DNA from: JBBRGK01 sp036741355
GTDB taxonomy: Bacteria; Chloroflexota; Dehalococcoidia; CAUJGQ01
Length of the DNA stretch: 64,000 nt
Assembly: GCA_036741355.1 (NCBI GenBank)
Contig: DAINSK010000013.1
Coordinates: 13,880 to 77,879 of the forward strand
Direction of reading: 5' to 3'
Part shown: positions 8,616-16,831 of the stretch, in pieces
Layout of the letters: each line of letters begins with the position of its first letter
Numbering within the stretch: position 1 is the stretch's first letter
Notes under the pieces: model-generated
What the model was told of the DNA's origin: nothing
Databases searched by the model: none
The model's input: the letters and a program-made list of their open reading frames with translations, nothing else
Translations under genes and position numbers: made by a program

Positions 8616-9023
8616 TCCCGCCGCCTCCTTCGCGATACCGTCCAGAATGCAATTCAAACGCTTTAGAGATGCGGGCTTTAGGAGTGGATTCACTTAACCA
8701 GTTATTGACAAGCCTGACGAAAACGTAATCTACGGGATACCCATCGTCAAGACCTATTTTTGTTCCGCCGTGAACTATCTCGGGCATCCAGGACTTATCC
8801 ACTGGCTATCCACAGGCTATGTGGAACGTTCGTTACAGGATTGAAATAGTGCTCGGGATGTGTGCTAGCCAGTAATGCTCGCCGTTATGGCAGCCAGCTA
8901 GTTTTTCCTCACGATAAATCGTCGACCTAGGCCCGGCGCTACGTTGCCGCGCTATACGGTTTGCTGCTACCTCTTAACTGCCGGTCCTAGTGCAGCAGTC
9001 ACCCGGCAGGGAGGGCCACTACT
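8616..9023. other. Intergenic region with DnaA-box-like sites
   Basis: No gene is seen. Two near-consensus DnaA boxes lie close together: TTATCCACT at 8795-8803 and CTATCCACA at 8806-8814, each one mismatch from TTATCCACA; a third, weak TGTGGA follows at 8820. A TTGACA with a TAATCT 15 bases on (8705-8731) could be a poor promoter. Both may be chance. Confidence 0.3.
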
Positions 9024-9953
9024 ATGCCTCGACCGATCTGGAAGGGCGTCATCGCCTTCGGTATGGTGTCCATTCCCGTGCGGCTCTCAAAAGCGACGGA
9101 AGAGCAGGATTTACGCTTCCATCTGCTGCACGCGCCGGACCACGCCCGTTTGAAACAGCTCCGGGTCTGTAGCGAAGACGGTCAGCAGGTGGCGATGAAT
9201 GAGACCGTCAAGGCTTACGAGGTGTCGCCGGACGAATACGTCGTGATGGAGCCGGCGGACTTCGAGCAGGTGCAGGTCGAGAGCGCCCGCACGATCGAAA
9301 TTAATGAGTTTGTGCCGCTGGACGCCATCGACCCGATTTACTTCGAACGCTCGTACTTTCTGGAGCCCGAGACGACCGGCAGGAAGCCGTTTGCCCTGCT
9401 TCGCCGAGCGCTGGAAGACGGACGGCGGATCGGCATCGCCAATCTCACCATGGCGCAGAAGGAGTACCTCTGCGCCATCCGGCTCTACCGCGGTACGCTC
9501 CTGCTCAACACCCTGCACTATGCCGACGAGATCCGGGCCGTGCCGGAAGGCGTCGACACTGACGAGGTCAAAATCAGTGACAAGGAAGTCGCCTTGGCGG
9601 CGTCGCTGGTGGAGGCGCTGAGCGAGGAGTTTGAACCCGAAAAATACCACGACCGTTACCGCGAGGCGCTACTGGCCATTGTCACGAAGAAGCAGGAAGG
9701 GCAGCAGATCGAACCCAAGCGCATGGCTACGAGCCGCATGGCCGCCACCGACCTGATGTCGGCGCTGCGCGAGAGCGTGGAGGCCGTACGCAAAAACAAG
9801 GCGCCCGCGTCCGCGGCTTCGCGAGCGAACACGGCGGGAAGGAAAGCGGCCACGCAACCGCCCGCGACGACAGCGCGGCGCGGTAAGCCCGCGAAGACTG
9901 CGCCGATCATCGAAACCGTGGCGGCCAAGCGGCGGGTCCGCAAGGCGAGCTAA
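9024..9953 (+). CDS. ku: Non-homologous end-joining protein Ku
   Basis: A 309-residue bacterial Ku. It opens with the family signature RPIWKGVIAFGMVSIPVRL, followed by FHLLH, and has the core YEVSPDEYVVMEPADFEQV and FVPLDAIDPIYFERSYFLEP strands that form the DNA-encircling beta-barrel. Residues from about 265 to the end are an Ala/Lys/Arg-rich low-complexity tail, as in other bacterial Ku proteins, where such tails bind DNA and recruit LigD. Ku homodimers bind double-strand break ends in the nucleoid. The ATG at 9024 follows GGGAGGG. It is followed 19 bases later by an ATP-dependent ligase, with LigD PE-Pol converging behind it, giving a full NHEJ set. Confidence 0.97.
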   Translation: MPRPIWKGVIAFGMVSIPVRLSKATEEQDLRFHLLHAPDHARLKQLRVCSEDGQQVAMNETVKAYEVSPDEYVVMEPADFEQVQVESARTIEINEFVPLDAIDPIYFERSYFLEPETTGRKPFALLRRALEDGRRIGIANLTMAQKEYLCAIRLYRGTLLLNTLHYADEIRAVPEGVDTDEVKISDKEVALAASLVEALSEEFEPEKYHDRYREALLAIVTKKQEGQQIEPKRMATSRMAATDLMSALRESVEAVRKNKAPASAASRANTAGRKAATQPPATTARRGKPAKTAPIIETVAAKRRVRKAS

Positions 9954-9972
9954 CACGGGGGCCCGAACCATC

Positions 9973-10986
9973 ATGGCGCAAGCCTACCCGCTGACTGTCC
10001 GTCCAATGATGGCGACGCTCGTTGCCGAGCCGTTCGACTCCAGCGAGCACCTATTCGAAGTCAAATGGGATGGGATGCGCGTAATCGCCTTCATTGATAA
10101 CGGCAACGTGCGCCTCCAATCACGAAACCTGCGCGACGTCACGTCGTACTTCCCCGAGCTGGCCACGCTGCCCCGACACGTTGCCGGCCGGCGCGCGGTG
10201 CTCGACGGCGAGGTGGTTAGTTTTCGCGACGGCAAGCCCTCGTTTGCGCAGCTCCAGTACCGTCTGGGCATGCGCGATGGCCTGGCGTCCTCATCCCGCG
10301 CGGTGCGGGCCGATGTAAGCTACGAGGCGTTCGACCTGCTCTACCTCGATGACCGCGAGCTGTTGCGGTTGCCGCTTGACGACCGTAAAGAGCTGCTGAC
10401 ACAGCACTTTACGGTCGGCGATTACGGCCAGCCGTGTGAGTTTCTGCGCGAGCGCGGCCGCGACTACATGCAGGCGATCGAGCTGCAGGGTCTGGAAGGG
10501 ATGGTTGCCAAGCTGCGATCCAGCCCATATCTGCCGGGAAAGCGCTCGCCCGCGTGGCAAAAGGTGAAGATGCGCCGTTCCGGGGAGTTTGTCATCGGAG
10601 GCTACACCTTCGGCGCCGGCTACCGCAGTCGCTATTTCGGCGCGCTCATGCTTGGCCTCTACGACGCCGCGGGCAGGCTGCACTTCGCGGGCATGGTCGG
10701 AGGCGGCTTCACCGAGACGCTGATGCGCCAGCTCAAACCGGTCCTGGAGCAGGTGCAAGCAGCAGAGTGCCCCTTCGTCGACCCGCCCGACATCGAGCGA
10801 TTCTCCTACTGGTGCTGGCCGCGCCTCGTGTGCAAGGTGAAGTACGCCGAGCTCACCGACCACCAGCGCCTGCGCTTTCCCATATTCGAGTCGCTGCGTC
10901 CCGACTGCGAACCGGACGATTGTACTTTTGCTGCCCTTTCTGCGGATGTGTCGCGCCCACCGGAGCCGGTGGACGCGCTCGGCTAA
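9973..10986 (+). CDS. ATP-dependent DNA ligase (LigD ligase-domain/LigC-like)
   Basis: A 337-residue ligase containing only the nucleotidyltransferase and OB domains. The adenylated Lys is in EVKWDGMR (motif I, about residue 36). Motif Ia/III-like RLQSRN and LDGEVV, motif IV LEGMVAK and motif V WQKVKMRRSGEFVIGG follow in order. The OB-fold half contains YFGALMLGLYDAAGRL and FAGMVGGGF. This corresponds to the stand-alone ligase part of LigD, which seals breaks held by Ku. It forms a likely two-gene operon with ku and ends one base before the end of the converging LigD PE-Pol gene. Splitting of LigD into separate polypeptides is known in several bacteria. Confidence 0.93.
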   Translation: MAQAYPLTVRPMMATLVAEPFDSSEHLFEVKWDGMRVIAFIDNGNVRLQSRNLRDVTSYFPELATLPRHVAGRRAVLDGEVVSFRDGKPSFAQLQYRLGMRDGLASSSRAVRADVSYEAFDLLYLDDRELLRLPLDDRKELLTQHFTVGDYGQPCEFLRERGRDYMQAIELQGLEGMVAKLRSSPYLPGKRSPAWQKVKMRRSGEFVIGGYTFGAGYRSRYFGALMLGLYDAAGRLHFAGMVGGGFTETLMRQLKPVLEQVQAAECPFVDPPDIERFSYWCWPRLVCKVKYAELTDHQRLRFPIFESLRPDCEPDDCTFAALSADVSRPPEPVDALG

Positions 10987-10987
10987 C

Positions 10988-12670
10988 TCAGACGCCGAGG
11001 ATGGTCGCCAGGTCGCACTTGGCGGCGTGAATGCCGAGCCACAGGTCGCCTCGCTCCGTTAAGAGATCGGGTACCGTTCTGAGCGTAAAGTCGGTCGGAT
11101 AGATATGGGGCAGCTCTGCCCAGGATACCGGCATCGATACCGGTGCGCCCGGTGCCGGACGCGGGGCGTAGATTGCAGCCATATTCTTGCCGCGTACGTT
11201 CTGGTTCTTGTCGAGAAAGATGCGTCCCCGTCGCCGCTGTACCTGCCACTCGGTCGTGAAGCGGTCGGGATGCTGTGTCGCAAGCCGCTCTACCAGTGTC
11301 TCGACGATGGCGCGCACCTCGGGAAACGTGAACTGGCGCCGAATCGGTACGTGCAGATGCAGGCCTGTTTTGCCCGACGTTTTGACGTAAACAGGGAGGC
11401 GGAGGCCGTCGAGCAGCTCTTTAATAGCGAACGCTGCTTCGATTCCGCGCTCGAAGCCGGCGCGATGGAGCGCCGGCTCGTCACCGGGCGCTTCGCTGCC
11501 GCTGTAAACGTACGGGTCAACGTCAAAGAGCAGCACGTCCGGATAGTTGAGGGCGCTCGCGTCGAGCGCCGGCTCACTGCGAGCGGTGTCGGTCGTAAAG
11601 GCGGTATCACCCGGCTCGGGCGGCGTCAGGCGGGAAAGCCAGGGGTGCAGCTCGATCGCTCCCATCTGGCCGAGCCAGACCAGCGTCGCGAGGTTGTGGG
11701 CCAGGACGTAGTGAAGGTCGCCATCACGGGTGCCCGAATAGACCGGCACGCTTTCGACAAAACCCGGGGCACGCTCGGGGCGCTCTTTCTGATAGAAACC
11801 GGGCGCCAGTGCACCGCTCGGATAGCGGGTAAGCGTGAGCGGCCGGTCGGCGAGGTGGCGGAGCAGGTGCGGCGCCATGCGTAGCAGGTACGTCAGGTAC
11901 TCACGCTTGGTAATCGCACGTTTTCTGCCGGCGCTGGGCCAGTACTCTTTATCAAGATTGGTGAGCCGAACCGTCCCGGATGCCAGCTCCAGGGTCACTG
12001 CGTCGCGCTTCGCCCCGACTGCGGCAACCGCCGTTTCAATTTCGGCAGCGTCGGTCCGCGATGGCGCGGGATGTACGACGTCGTCTAACGTGCGACCGGA
12101 CAGTACCGAGTGATCATCGCCGGGTGTACCGGACTGATCCGCGGCAAAGGCATCGCGGTCCTTGATCAGCAGCCAGGCGCGCTCGCCCTGACGGCCGCCA
12201 ATCTTGACCAGCGCCCAGCGCCCGCGCAGCTTGTGACCGTATAGCTCGACCTTTATCTGACCGCGTTCCAGTTGCTCGCGAATGAGTGCGCGGGCGGCGC
12301 GCTTTGCCGTCACCGGCGGTGAGCCTTTTGGTTCCGGCACCGGCGCATACTCGCCGGTGTCCCAGACGATCACGCGGCCGGCGCCGTAATTCTCCGCGGG
12401 GATGACGCCTTCGAAGCTGCCGTAGTCAAGCGGGTGATCTTCGACCTGGGCTGCCAGCCGCTTGTCGCGGGGGAGCGCGGAGGGCCCTTTTGGCACCGCC
12501 CACGAGGCAAGTACGCCGCCGATCTCCAATCGAAAGTCGAAGTGGAGACGGCTCGCCGCGTGCTGTTGCACGACGAATAGCGGTAGGCCGGTGGCAGAAT
12601 TGAGGCCGCGTCCGGCGGGCTCCGGCGTGTCCGCAAAGCGTCGCTTGCCGCGGTAGGCATCAAGCGGCAT
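10988..12670 (-). CDS. ligD: LigD-type 3'-phosphoesterase and polymerase (PE-Pol) protein
   Basis: A 560-residue NHEJ processing enzyme. Residues about 30-150 are the 3'-phosphoesterase domain, with QQHAASRLHFDFRLE and the HPLDYGSFEGVIP/GAGRVIVWDTGEY blocks. From about 230 on is the archaeo-eukaryotic primase-type polymerase domain: LTNLDKEYWP, LTLTRYPSG, a metal-binding FDVDP (DxD), KTSGKTGLHLHVP and DKNQNVRGKN. It trims and fills break ends before ligation. The domain order is PE-Pol with no ligase domain, which is instead encoded by the converging gene one base away. Its start at 12670 is taken from the family-like opening LDAYRGKRRF. Confidence 0.93.
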   Translation of the reverse strand: MPLDAYRGKRRFADTPEPAGRGLNSATGLPLFVVQQHAASRLHFDFRLEIGGVLASWAVPKGPSALPRDKRLAAQVEDHPLDYGSFEGVIPAENYGAGRVIVWDTGEYAPVPEPKGSPPVTAKRAARALIREQLERGQIKVELYGHKLRGRWALVKIGGRQGERAWLLIKDRDAFAADQSGTPGDDHSVLSGRTLDDVVHPAPSRTDAAEIETAVAAVGAKRDAVTLELASGTVRLTNLDKEYWPSAGRKRAITKREYLTYLLRMAPHLLRHLADRPLTLTRYPSGALAPGFYQKERPERAPGFVESVPVYSGTRDGDLHYVLAHNLATLVWLGQMGAIELHPWLSRLTPPEPGDTAFTTDTARSEPALDASALNYPDVLLFDVDPYVYSGSEAPGDEPALHRAGFERGIEAAFAIKELLDGLRLPVYVKTSGKTGLHLHVPIRRQFTFPEVRAIVETLVERLATQHPDRFTTEWQVQRRRGRIFLDKNQNVRGKNMAAIYAPRPAPGAPVSMPVSWAELPHIYPTDFTLRTVPDLLTERGDLWLGIHAAKCDLATILGV

Positions 12671-12729
12671 CGACTGTCGCTCCGTTTGGGCGCCTCAACA
12701 AGCGCGAGATAAGAGCCTCGCCCAGAGCA

Positions 12730-14250
12730 TCATCCCAGCTTCCCTGTGATAACGCATCCCAAGTCCGCCGCAATAAGCTCAAACTCTTCCAGCGCCGCGC
12801 GTAGGTCCTCCACGATCTCGGTGGCGATAATGTCCGGATCGGCGAGGCCGGCGGCGTCTTCCAGGCTGTCGTCCCGCAACCAGAAGATGTCCAGGCTGAC
12901 CTTGTCGCGGCGAAGCAATTCGTCGTAATCGAACGCTCGCCAGCGGCCGTTCGGGTCCGTCTCCGACCAGGTGGGCGTGCGTTCGCGCCGGTTCCGCGGA
13001 TTGAAGCAGGCGACGAAATCGTCGAGGTCAGAACGGGTCAGCGGGTTGTTCTTTAGCGTGATGTGGACGTTGGTGCGCAGGTCGAAGATCCACAGCTGCC
13101 GCGTCCATGGTTCCGGGTTGGCCGGCTTGCGGTCGAAGAAGAGCACGTTCGCTTTGACACCCTGTGCGTAGAAGATTCCGGTTGGCAGCCGCAAGAGGGT
13201 GTGCACGTCGCACTCTTGCAGCAGCTTCCGGCGGATCGTCTCACCGGCGCCGCCCTCGAACAACACGTTGTCCGGCACGACCACGGCCGCGCGGCCGTTG
13301 ATTTTCAGCAGCGTCTTCACGTGCTGGACGAAGTTGAGCTGCTTATTGCTGGTGGAGGCCCAGAAGTCGTCGCGCACGACCGTCAAGGCCTGTCGCTCCT
13401 GATCGCCCTCTTCGTTCAGTACCATCACGCTCGACTTGCGTCCGAAGGGCGGATTGGTCAGGACGAGCTCATAACGGTCGCCGCGGTCCGACCTCAAACT
13501 GTCGTCGGTGAGGATCGGAGGCGCGCCGATTGCATCGGTCGGCCCGACGCCGTGCAAAAAGAGGTTCATAGCGCAGAGCCGCGTGACGCCGTCCACGATC
13601 TCGACGCCGTGCAGCGCCTCCAGGCGAAGGTGGCGCTTCTGGTCGCCGTCGAGGTACGGGTTAGAATTAGCCACGTAATCGTATGCCGCGAGTAGGAATC
13701 CGCCTGTACCGCAGGCCGGGTCGCAGATCTGCTCTCCCGGCTGCGGCCGCATCACGTCCACGATGGCGCGGATCAGCGGGCGGGGCGTGAAGTACTGGCC
13801 GGCGCCGCCCTTGGTGTCCTGGGCGTTCTTCTCCAGCAACCCCTCGTAGGCGTCGCCCTTCACGTCCACGTCGAGGGCGGTCCACTGCTCGCGGTCGATC
13901 AGGTCGACGATCAGCCGCCGCAGCTTGGCCGGGTCCTGGATCTTGTTCTGCGCCTTGCGAAAGATGATGCCGAGCATCCCCGGCTCGCGACCCAATGACT
14001 CCAGCACGTGCCGGTAGTGCGTTTCCAGCTCATCGCCGTCGCGGGCCAGAAGGCTCGGCCAGTCGAGATCCGTCGGGATGGCGGATTCCTGGTCCCAGGG
14101 TGGTTGAGTGCGCTCGTGCGCCATCTTGAGGAAGAGCAGGAAGGTAAGCTGCTCCAGGTAGTCGCCGTACGACAGCCCGTCGTCGCGCAGCACGTTGCAG
14201 TAATTCCACAGCTTCTGGACGATCTGTTGCGAGTGGTTCGCGGTGGTCAT
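12730..14250 (-). CDS. hsdM: Type I restriction-modification DNA methyltransferase subunit (HsdM)
   Basis: A 506-residue N6-adenine methyltransferase subunit. The N-terminal helical HsdM domain (LWNYCNVLRDDGLSYGDYLE) precedes the SAM-binding core with ICDPACGTGGFLLAAYDY (motif I) and the catalytic VLTNPPFG (motif IV, NPPF). The family GxGQYFTP block, here GAGQYFTPRPLI, is present. With HsdS it modifies the asymmetric bipartite target; with HsdR it forms the restriction complex. It lies downstream of hsdR and hsdS on the same strand but is separated from them by about 3 kb of toxin-antitoxin, DUF4242 and MerB-like genes, an unusual spacing. The first codons lie 38 bases after the stop of a PIN-toxin stub. 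Confidence 0.95.
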   Translation of the reverse strand: MTTANHSQQIVQKLWNYCNVLRDDGLSYGDYLEQLTFLLFLKMAHERTQPPWDQESAIPTDLDWPSLLARDGDELETHYRHVLESLGREPGMLGIIFRKAQNKIQDPAKLRRLIVDLIDREQWTALDVDVKGDAYEGLLEKNAQDTKGGAGQYFTPRPLIRAIVDVMRPQPGEQICDPACGTGGFLLAAYDYVANSNPYLDGDQKRHLRLEALHGVEIVDGVTRLCAMNLFLHGVGPTDAIGAPPILTDDSLRSDRGDRYELVLTNPPFGRKSSVMVLNEEGDQERQALTVVRDDFWASTSNKQLNFVQHVKTLLKINGRAAVVVPDNVLFEGGAGETIRRKLLQECDVHTLLRLPTGIFYAQGVKANVLFFDRKPANPEPWTRQLWIFDLRTNVHITLKNNPLTRSDLDDFVACFNPRNRRERTPTWSETDPNGRWRAFDYDELLRRDKVSLDIFWLRDDSLEDAAGLADPDIIATEIVEDLRAALEEFELIAADLGCVITGKLG

Positions 14251-14287
14251 ATCGGCGCCGCTTTCAATGTCCTGCTCGCCTTCTCAT

Positions 14288-14326
14288 TCATACCAGGCCG
14301 CTGACGAACAGATTGGTGTCGATCAC
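14288..14326 (-). pseudogene. Start of a PIN-domain toxin gene (stub)
   Basis: Directly behind the antitoxin gene a short frame reads AVIDTNLFVSGLV and then stops at TGA (14288-14290). This is the first strand of a PIN-domain (VapC-like) ribonuclease, including the first catalytic Asp in VIDTN. The rest of the roughly 130-residue toxin is missing and hsdM begins 38 bases further on. I infer a deletion that removed the toxin and left the antitoxin alone. Confidence 0.7.
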
Positions 14327-14336
14327 CGCCCGCAGA

Positions 14337-14636
14337 TTACCCGCCGGGATGTTCGCGCTCATACTGCTCGCGGCGGACCTCCTCGACCACGGCCGTCACG
14401 TCGCGGAGCACGACCTCCGGGTCCTTATCCTCGTTACGTCGCTGCAGCTCATTTCGGGCTTCGCGGAACCGTTCCATGACGAACTCCCGGTAGCCATCGT
14501 ACTGCTCGGAGCTAATAACGACGGCCATCGGCCGGCCGCGGCGTTCGACGATGACGGGCTCCTTGGTGTAGTAGACGCTACCTACGAGGTCGGAGAAGTT
14601 AGCCTGAGCGTCTTTGCTCCTCATTACCAGGAACAA
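14337..14636 (-). CDS. Phd/YefM-family antitoxin, toxin partner lost
   Basis: A 99-residue type II antitoxin. The N-terminal Phd/YefM DNA-binding part is clear: SKDAQANFSDLVGSVYYTKE and PVIVERRGRPMAVVISSEQY. The acidic C-terminal half would normally fold onto the toxin. The start is uncertain: TTG at 14636 gives the usual few residues before SKDAQ, while an ATG sits at 14624; neither has a good ribosome site. The following gene is only a stub of a PIN toxin, so this looks like an orphan antitoxin, which could act as a transcription repressor or protect against a related toxin elsewhere. Confidence 0.85.
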   Translation of the reverse strand: MFLVMRSKDAQANFSDLVGSVYYTKEPVIVERRGRPMAVVISSEQYDGYREFVMERFREARNELQRRNEDKDPEVVLRDVTAVVEEVRREQYEREHPGG

Positions 14637-14967
14637 TCCGCGTGTGCGATCGTGTGGCTGCTACTCCGGGGTGTTAATGGGCGGTGCGGTTGATTGTCGG
14701 AACTGGGCGAGGACGGTATGGAGGTCGGTGACACCTAACGCCTAAGCGCGCAGCCGGGTGCTGGTACCCCTACGCCTAGCAGGACGTACTGGTCCGACAG
14801 TGGCGCTGCCATCTGGCTTCTCCCGATGCTGGGCGAAGGAGGTGATCCTGAGGCACAGAGTTCGGGCCCGAGAGTGAACGCGTAACCGCCTTCGCCTCTG
14901 ATAGCCTCCGGGCTGCAAGTCCGGCCATGCAAGACGGTGGCACGCCCGCGCCTGTGGCACGGCGGCC
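14637..14967. other. Intergenic, nothing recognised
   Basis: About 330 bases between the antitoxin and the DUF4242 gene. Overlapping frames here show no family resemblance and no ribosome sites, and I see no repeat or RNA structure. Confidence 0.5.
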
Positions 14968-15231
14968 TCACGGTGTGAGGTCGAGCGCCTCCACGACCCG
15001 CGTGTACGGGATCTGCGCCCGGTCGTTTACGTCCTGCACGGCCTGCGAGTCGCCCGCCTCGAACAGGCACGTACAGCGGGATTCCTCGGGTATGAACGTG
15101 CTGCGGATATAGCGGACCGGCCGGCCTTCGGCGGTCATTTGCTCGCTCGTCTTGATGGCCGCCTTCTGCGCTCCAGCGAGCTGGTCCATGGTGATGCCGG
15201 GGAGGCTGCGCTCGACGGCGTACACTGCCAT
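14968..15231 (-). CDS. DUF4242 domain protein
   Basis: An 87-residue protein of the DUF4242 family (small ferredoxin-like fold, one Streptomyces member of which binds nickel). The typical opening AVYAVERSLPGITMDQLAGAQ, the central strand PVRYIRSTFIPEESRC and TCLFEAGDS, and the end TRVVEALDLTP are all present, at full length. It lies between the antitoxin and the MerB-like gene on the same strand. It may bind a metal or small ligand; no enzyme activity is established. Confidence 0.8.
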   Translation of the reverse strand: MAVYAVERSLPGITMDQLAGAQKAAIKTSEQMTAEGRPVRYIRSTFIPEESRCTCLFEAGDSQAVQDVNDRAQIPYTRVVEALDLTP

Positions 15232-15412
15232 AATATTCCCCTATTCACTCTCATAGCGTCCGACGCCACGAATCATACCATGCGTGGTAATCGCTCGCCC
15301 ACGCCACGGTCAACGATCAGTGGCGTGGGTGATATGGCGCACGTTTTGGTTCTTATGCCGCACAGTGTGCAGCCCGCGTACTATAACAGGCAAGCCTGCC
15401 ACGGCCGGTCGG

Positions 15413-16105
15413 CTAGCCTCGGATGTTCCAGAACGCCCCGGTCAGTCCGACGGCGGCAAAAATCGCCTCGGCCTCGTCCGGCGTCCTCCGGCGCCAGTCG
15501 GGACTCAACCTATCCCCGGACCAGGCTTTGGCCAGCTGCCAGCACTGCTGCGTGGACATCGTGCCACCCGGCGGCAAGCCCCGGAACGAGCGCCACCGCT
15601 CGACATGTGCTTCCGACCGGAAGATCAGCATGGTGGATCAGGTGAAGCCAATATTCTCCCACCACTTGGCCGCCGGGACGCCAAAATGCACGGTGCCGTC
15701 GCCCGTAGCCAGCTGACCGCCTTTGATCTCCAGAACGATCTCGTCGTTGCAATCGCCACACAGGGCGGCGACTGTCGCATCCGCATCCAGCGCGGCAGGG
15801 ATACCAAGCGCGTCCAAGATGCAGATGCCCCAGTAGGTGTGTCCCAGTGCCTCTACGCGAAAGTTGGTCGGAACGGCGCAAAATGGATTTGCTGCCCAGA
15901 TATTGAGCGAGTTCGGCGCGAAAGTCAGCACCCGTCCCGCTGCGAGCCGTCGAAGTGACTCCTCGACTTCGGTCTGCGACCGCCCGAGTCCCGCGGCGAT
16001 CTCGGTCGGAATAGGGATCCGGGCGGTGTCCGCGGCCTGGCCGAAGACGAAGAGGCGCACATCCCGATCCAGTGCATCGGCGTCCGCTACCGGCTGATTT
16101 GCCAT
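15413..16105 (-). CDS. MerB-like (alkylmercury lyase family) protein with in-frame UGA at catalytic Cys position
   Basis: A single frame of 230 codons interrupted only by UGA at codon 156 (15638-15640). The start is ATG 16105, behind GGAG. An N-terminal helical part (IPTEIAAGLGRSQTEVEESL, winged-helix-like) precedes the lyase domain. WGICILDALGIPAAL holds the Cys-x2-Asp pair that matches the catalytic Cys96/Asp99 of plasmid MerB. The UGA sits where MerB has catalytic Cys159: counting from it, Phe +6, Ser +8 and Trp +15 all match the MerB FCCHVHFF...W stretch as I recall it. The 74 codons after UGA keep family character (LIFRSEAHVERW, LTGAFWNIRG). Either this is a selenocysteine codon or a nonsense mutation; a hairpin just downstream favours the first, and the number of pseudogenes nearby supports the second. 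If truncated at UGA it would lack the second catalytic residue. Confidence 0.7.
15610..15640 (-). promoter_or_regulatory. SECIS-like hairpin directly after the UGA codon
   Basis: In the mRNA, 14 bases after UGA a perfect 5-bp stem CUUCC/GGAAG encloses the loop GGUC (15610-15623). The loop begins 19 bases after UGA. Further pairing AUG/CAU and UG/CA with a bulged AU can extend the stem downwards. Bacterial SECIS elements need a short stem with G at the start of the apical loop about 16-37 bases after UGA; the E. coli fdhF element, from memory, also has a GGUC loop above a bulged U at similar spacing. This is a sequence-level match only. Confidence 0.5.
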
Positions 16106-16468
16106 GATGTGATCTCCATTCCCCCACGCACAGGATGCACCCGCTTTGCCATAACCGGCAAGCTGGCGGTGCGGACTATTAGCTGCTAAGTGCGTGCCGT
16201 CCGTTGCCATCGCCGCTTCTTGACGTCCCCGTCCGCCGCTCGTCCCGCCCGCCCACAAAATCAAGTACCGAGAGCGCGACAAGATGCTATCGAGCGAACG
16301 TAGAGCAATCGGCTCTGGCGCCGGGAGCGGGAGGACGCCCAGCCGAAGACTTCAGATCCTGAATGACGGTTCGACACCCGGAGTATGAAGCTGGCGTAAC
16401 GGATAACGCCGCCCGTCATTGTCGACATTTTGCAGGGTGGTGCATACTAGGTTAATAAGGAGCCCGCA
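16106..16468. other. Intergenic, nothing recognised
   Basis: About 360 bases between divergent genes. The frame of the MerB-like protein stays open to 16282, but the added residues show no family resemblance and lack a ribosome site. This stretch should carry the promoters of both neighbours; no consensus promoter was identified. Confidence 0.5.
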
Positions 16469-16831
16469 ATGCGGTTGCCGACAATTGTTAATGCGTTTAT
16501 CCATGCGGCCATGAAGCGCGCGCTGGTGGAACGACTCGATGATGGCACTATGGCTGCCACAATTCCCGAAGCATTTGGGGTCGTAGCCTTTGGCACCGAT
16601 CAACTAGAGTTGGGTGCCGACCTATACGCCCGGCTGGAAGACTGGGTAGGTGTGAGCCGATCGAAGGGTTATACGCTGCCCATCATCGATGACATTGATC
16701 TCAATTCGGAGGATGGGCAGGCCCTTGCGGCGTACCATAAAGGCGCCCCAACCCCGATCGCCAACGAGATCTTCGAGAACGAACAGGAGTTCGAAGCGGC
16801 ATTGGACCGGTGGGCAAAGCGCCCCGAGTAG
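16469..16831 (+). CDS. HicB-like antitoxin candidate
   Basis: A 120-residue soluble protein starting at ATG 16469 after an AAGGAGC site. The segment MKRALVERLDDGTMAATIPEA, then LELGADLYARLEDWVGVSRSKGYTLPIID resembles a HicB-type partial RNase-H fold. Its C-terminal third overlaps, on the opposite strand, the 3-prime end of the ParE-like toxin gene by 163 bases, so the pair is convergent rather than a normal operon. It may be the antitoxin for that toxin, but this arrangement is atypical and the assignment is tentative. Confidence 0.55.
   Translation: MRLPTIVNAFIHAAMKRALVERLDDGTMAATIPEAFGVVAFGTDQLELGADLYARLEDWVGVSRSKGYTLPIIDDIDLNSEDGQALAAYHKGAPTPIANEIFENEQEFEAALDRWAKRPE

Noticed and set aside
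8616..9023. Chromosomal replication origin
   Set aside because: Only two imperfect DnaA boxes, no AT-rich unwinding stretch and no dnaA or dnaN gene nearby.
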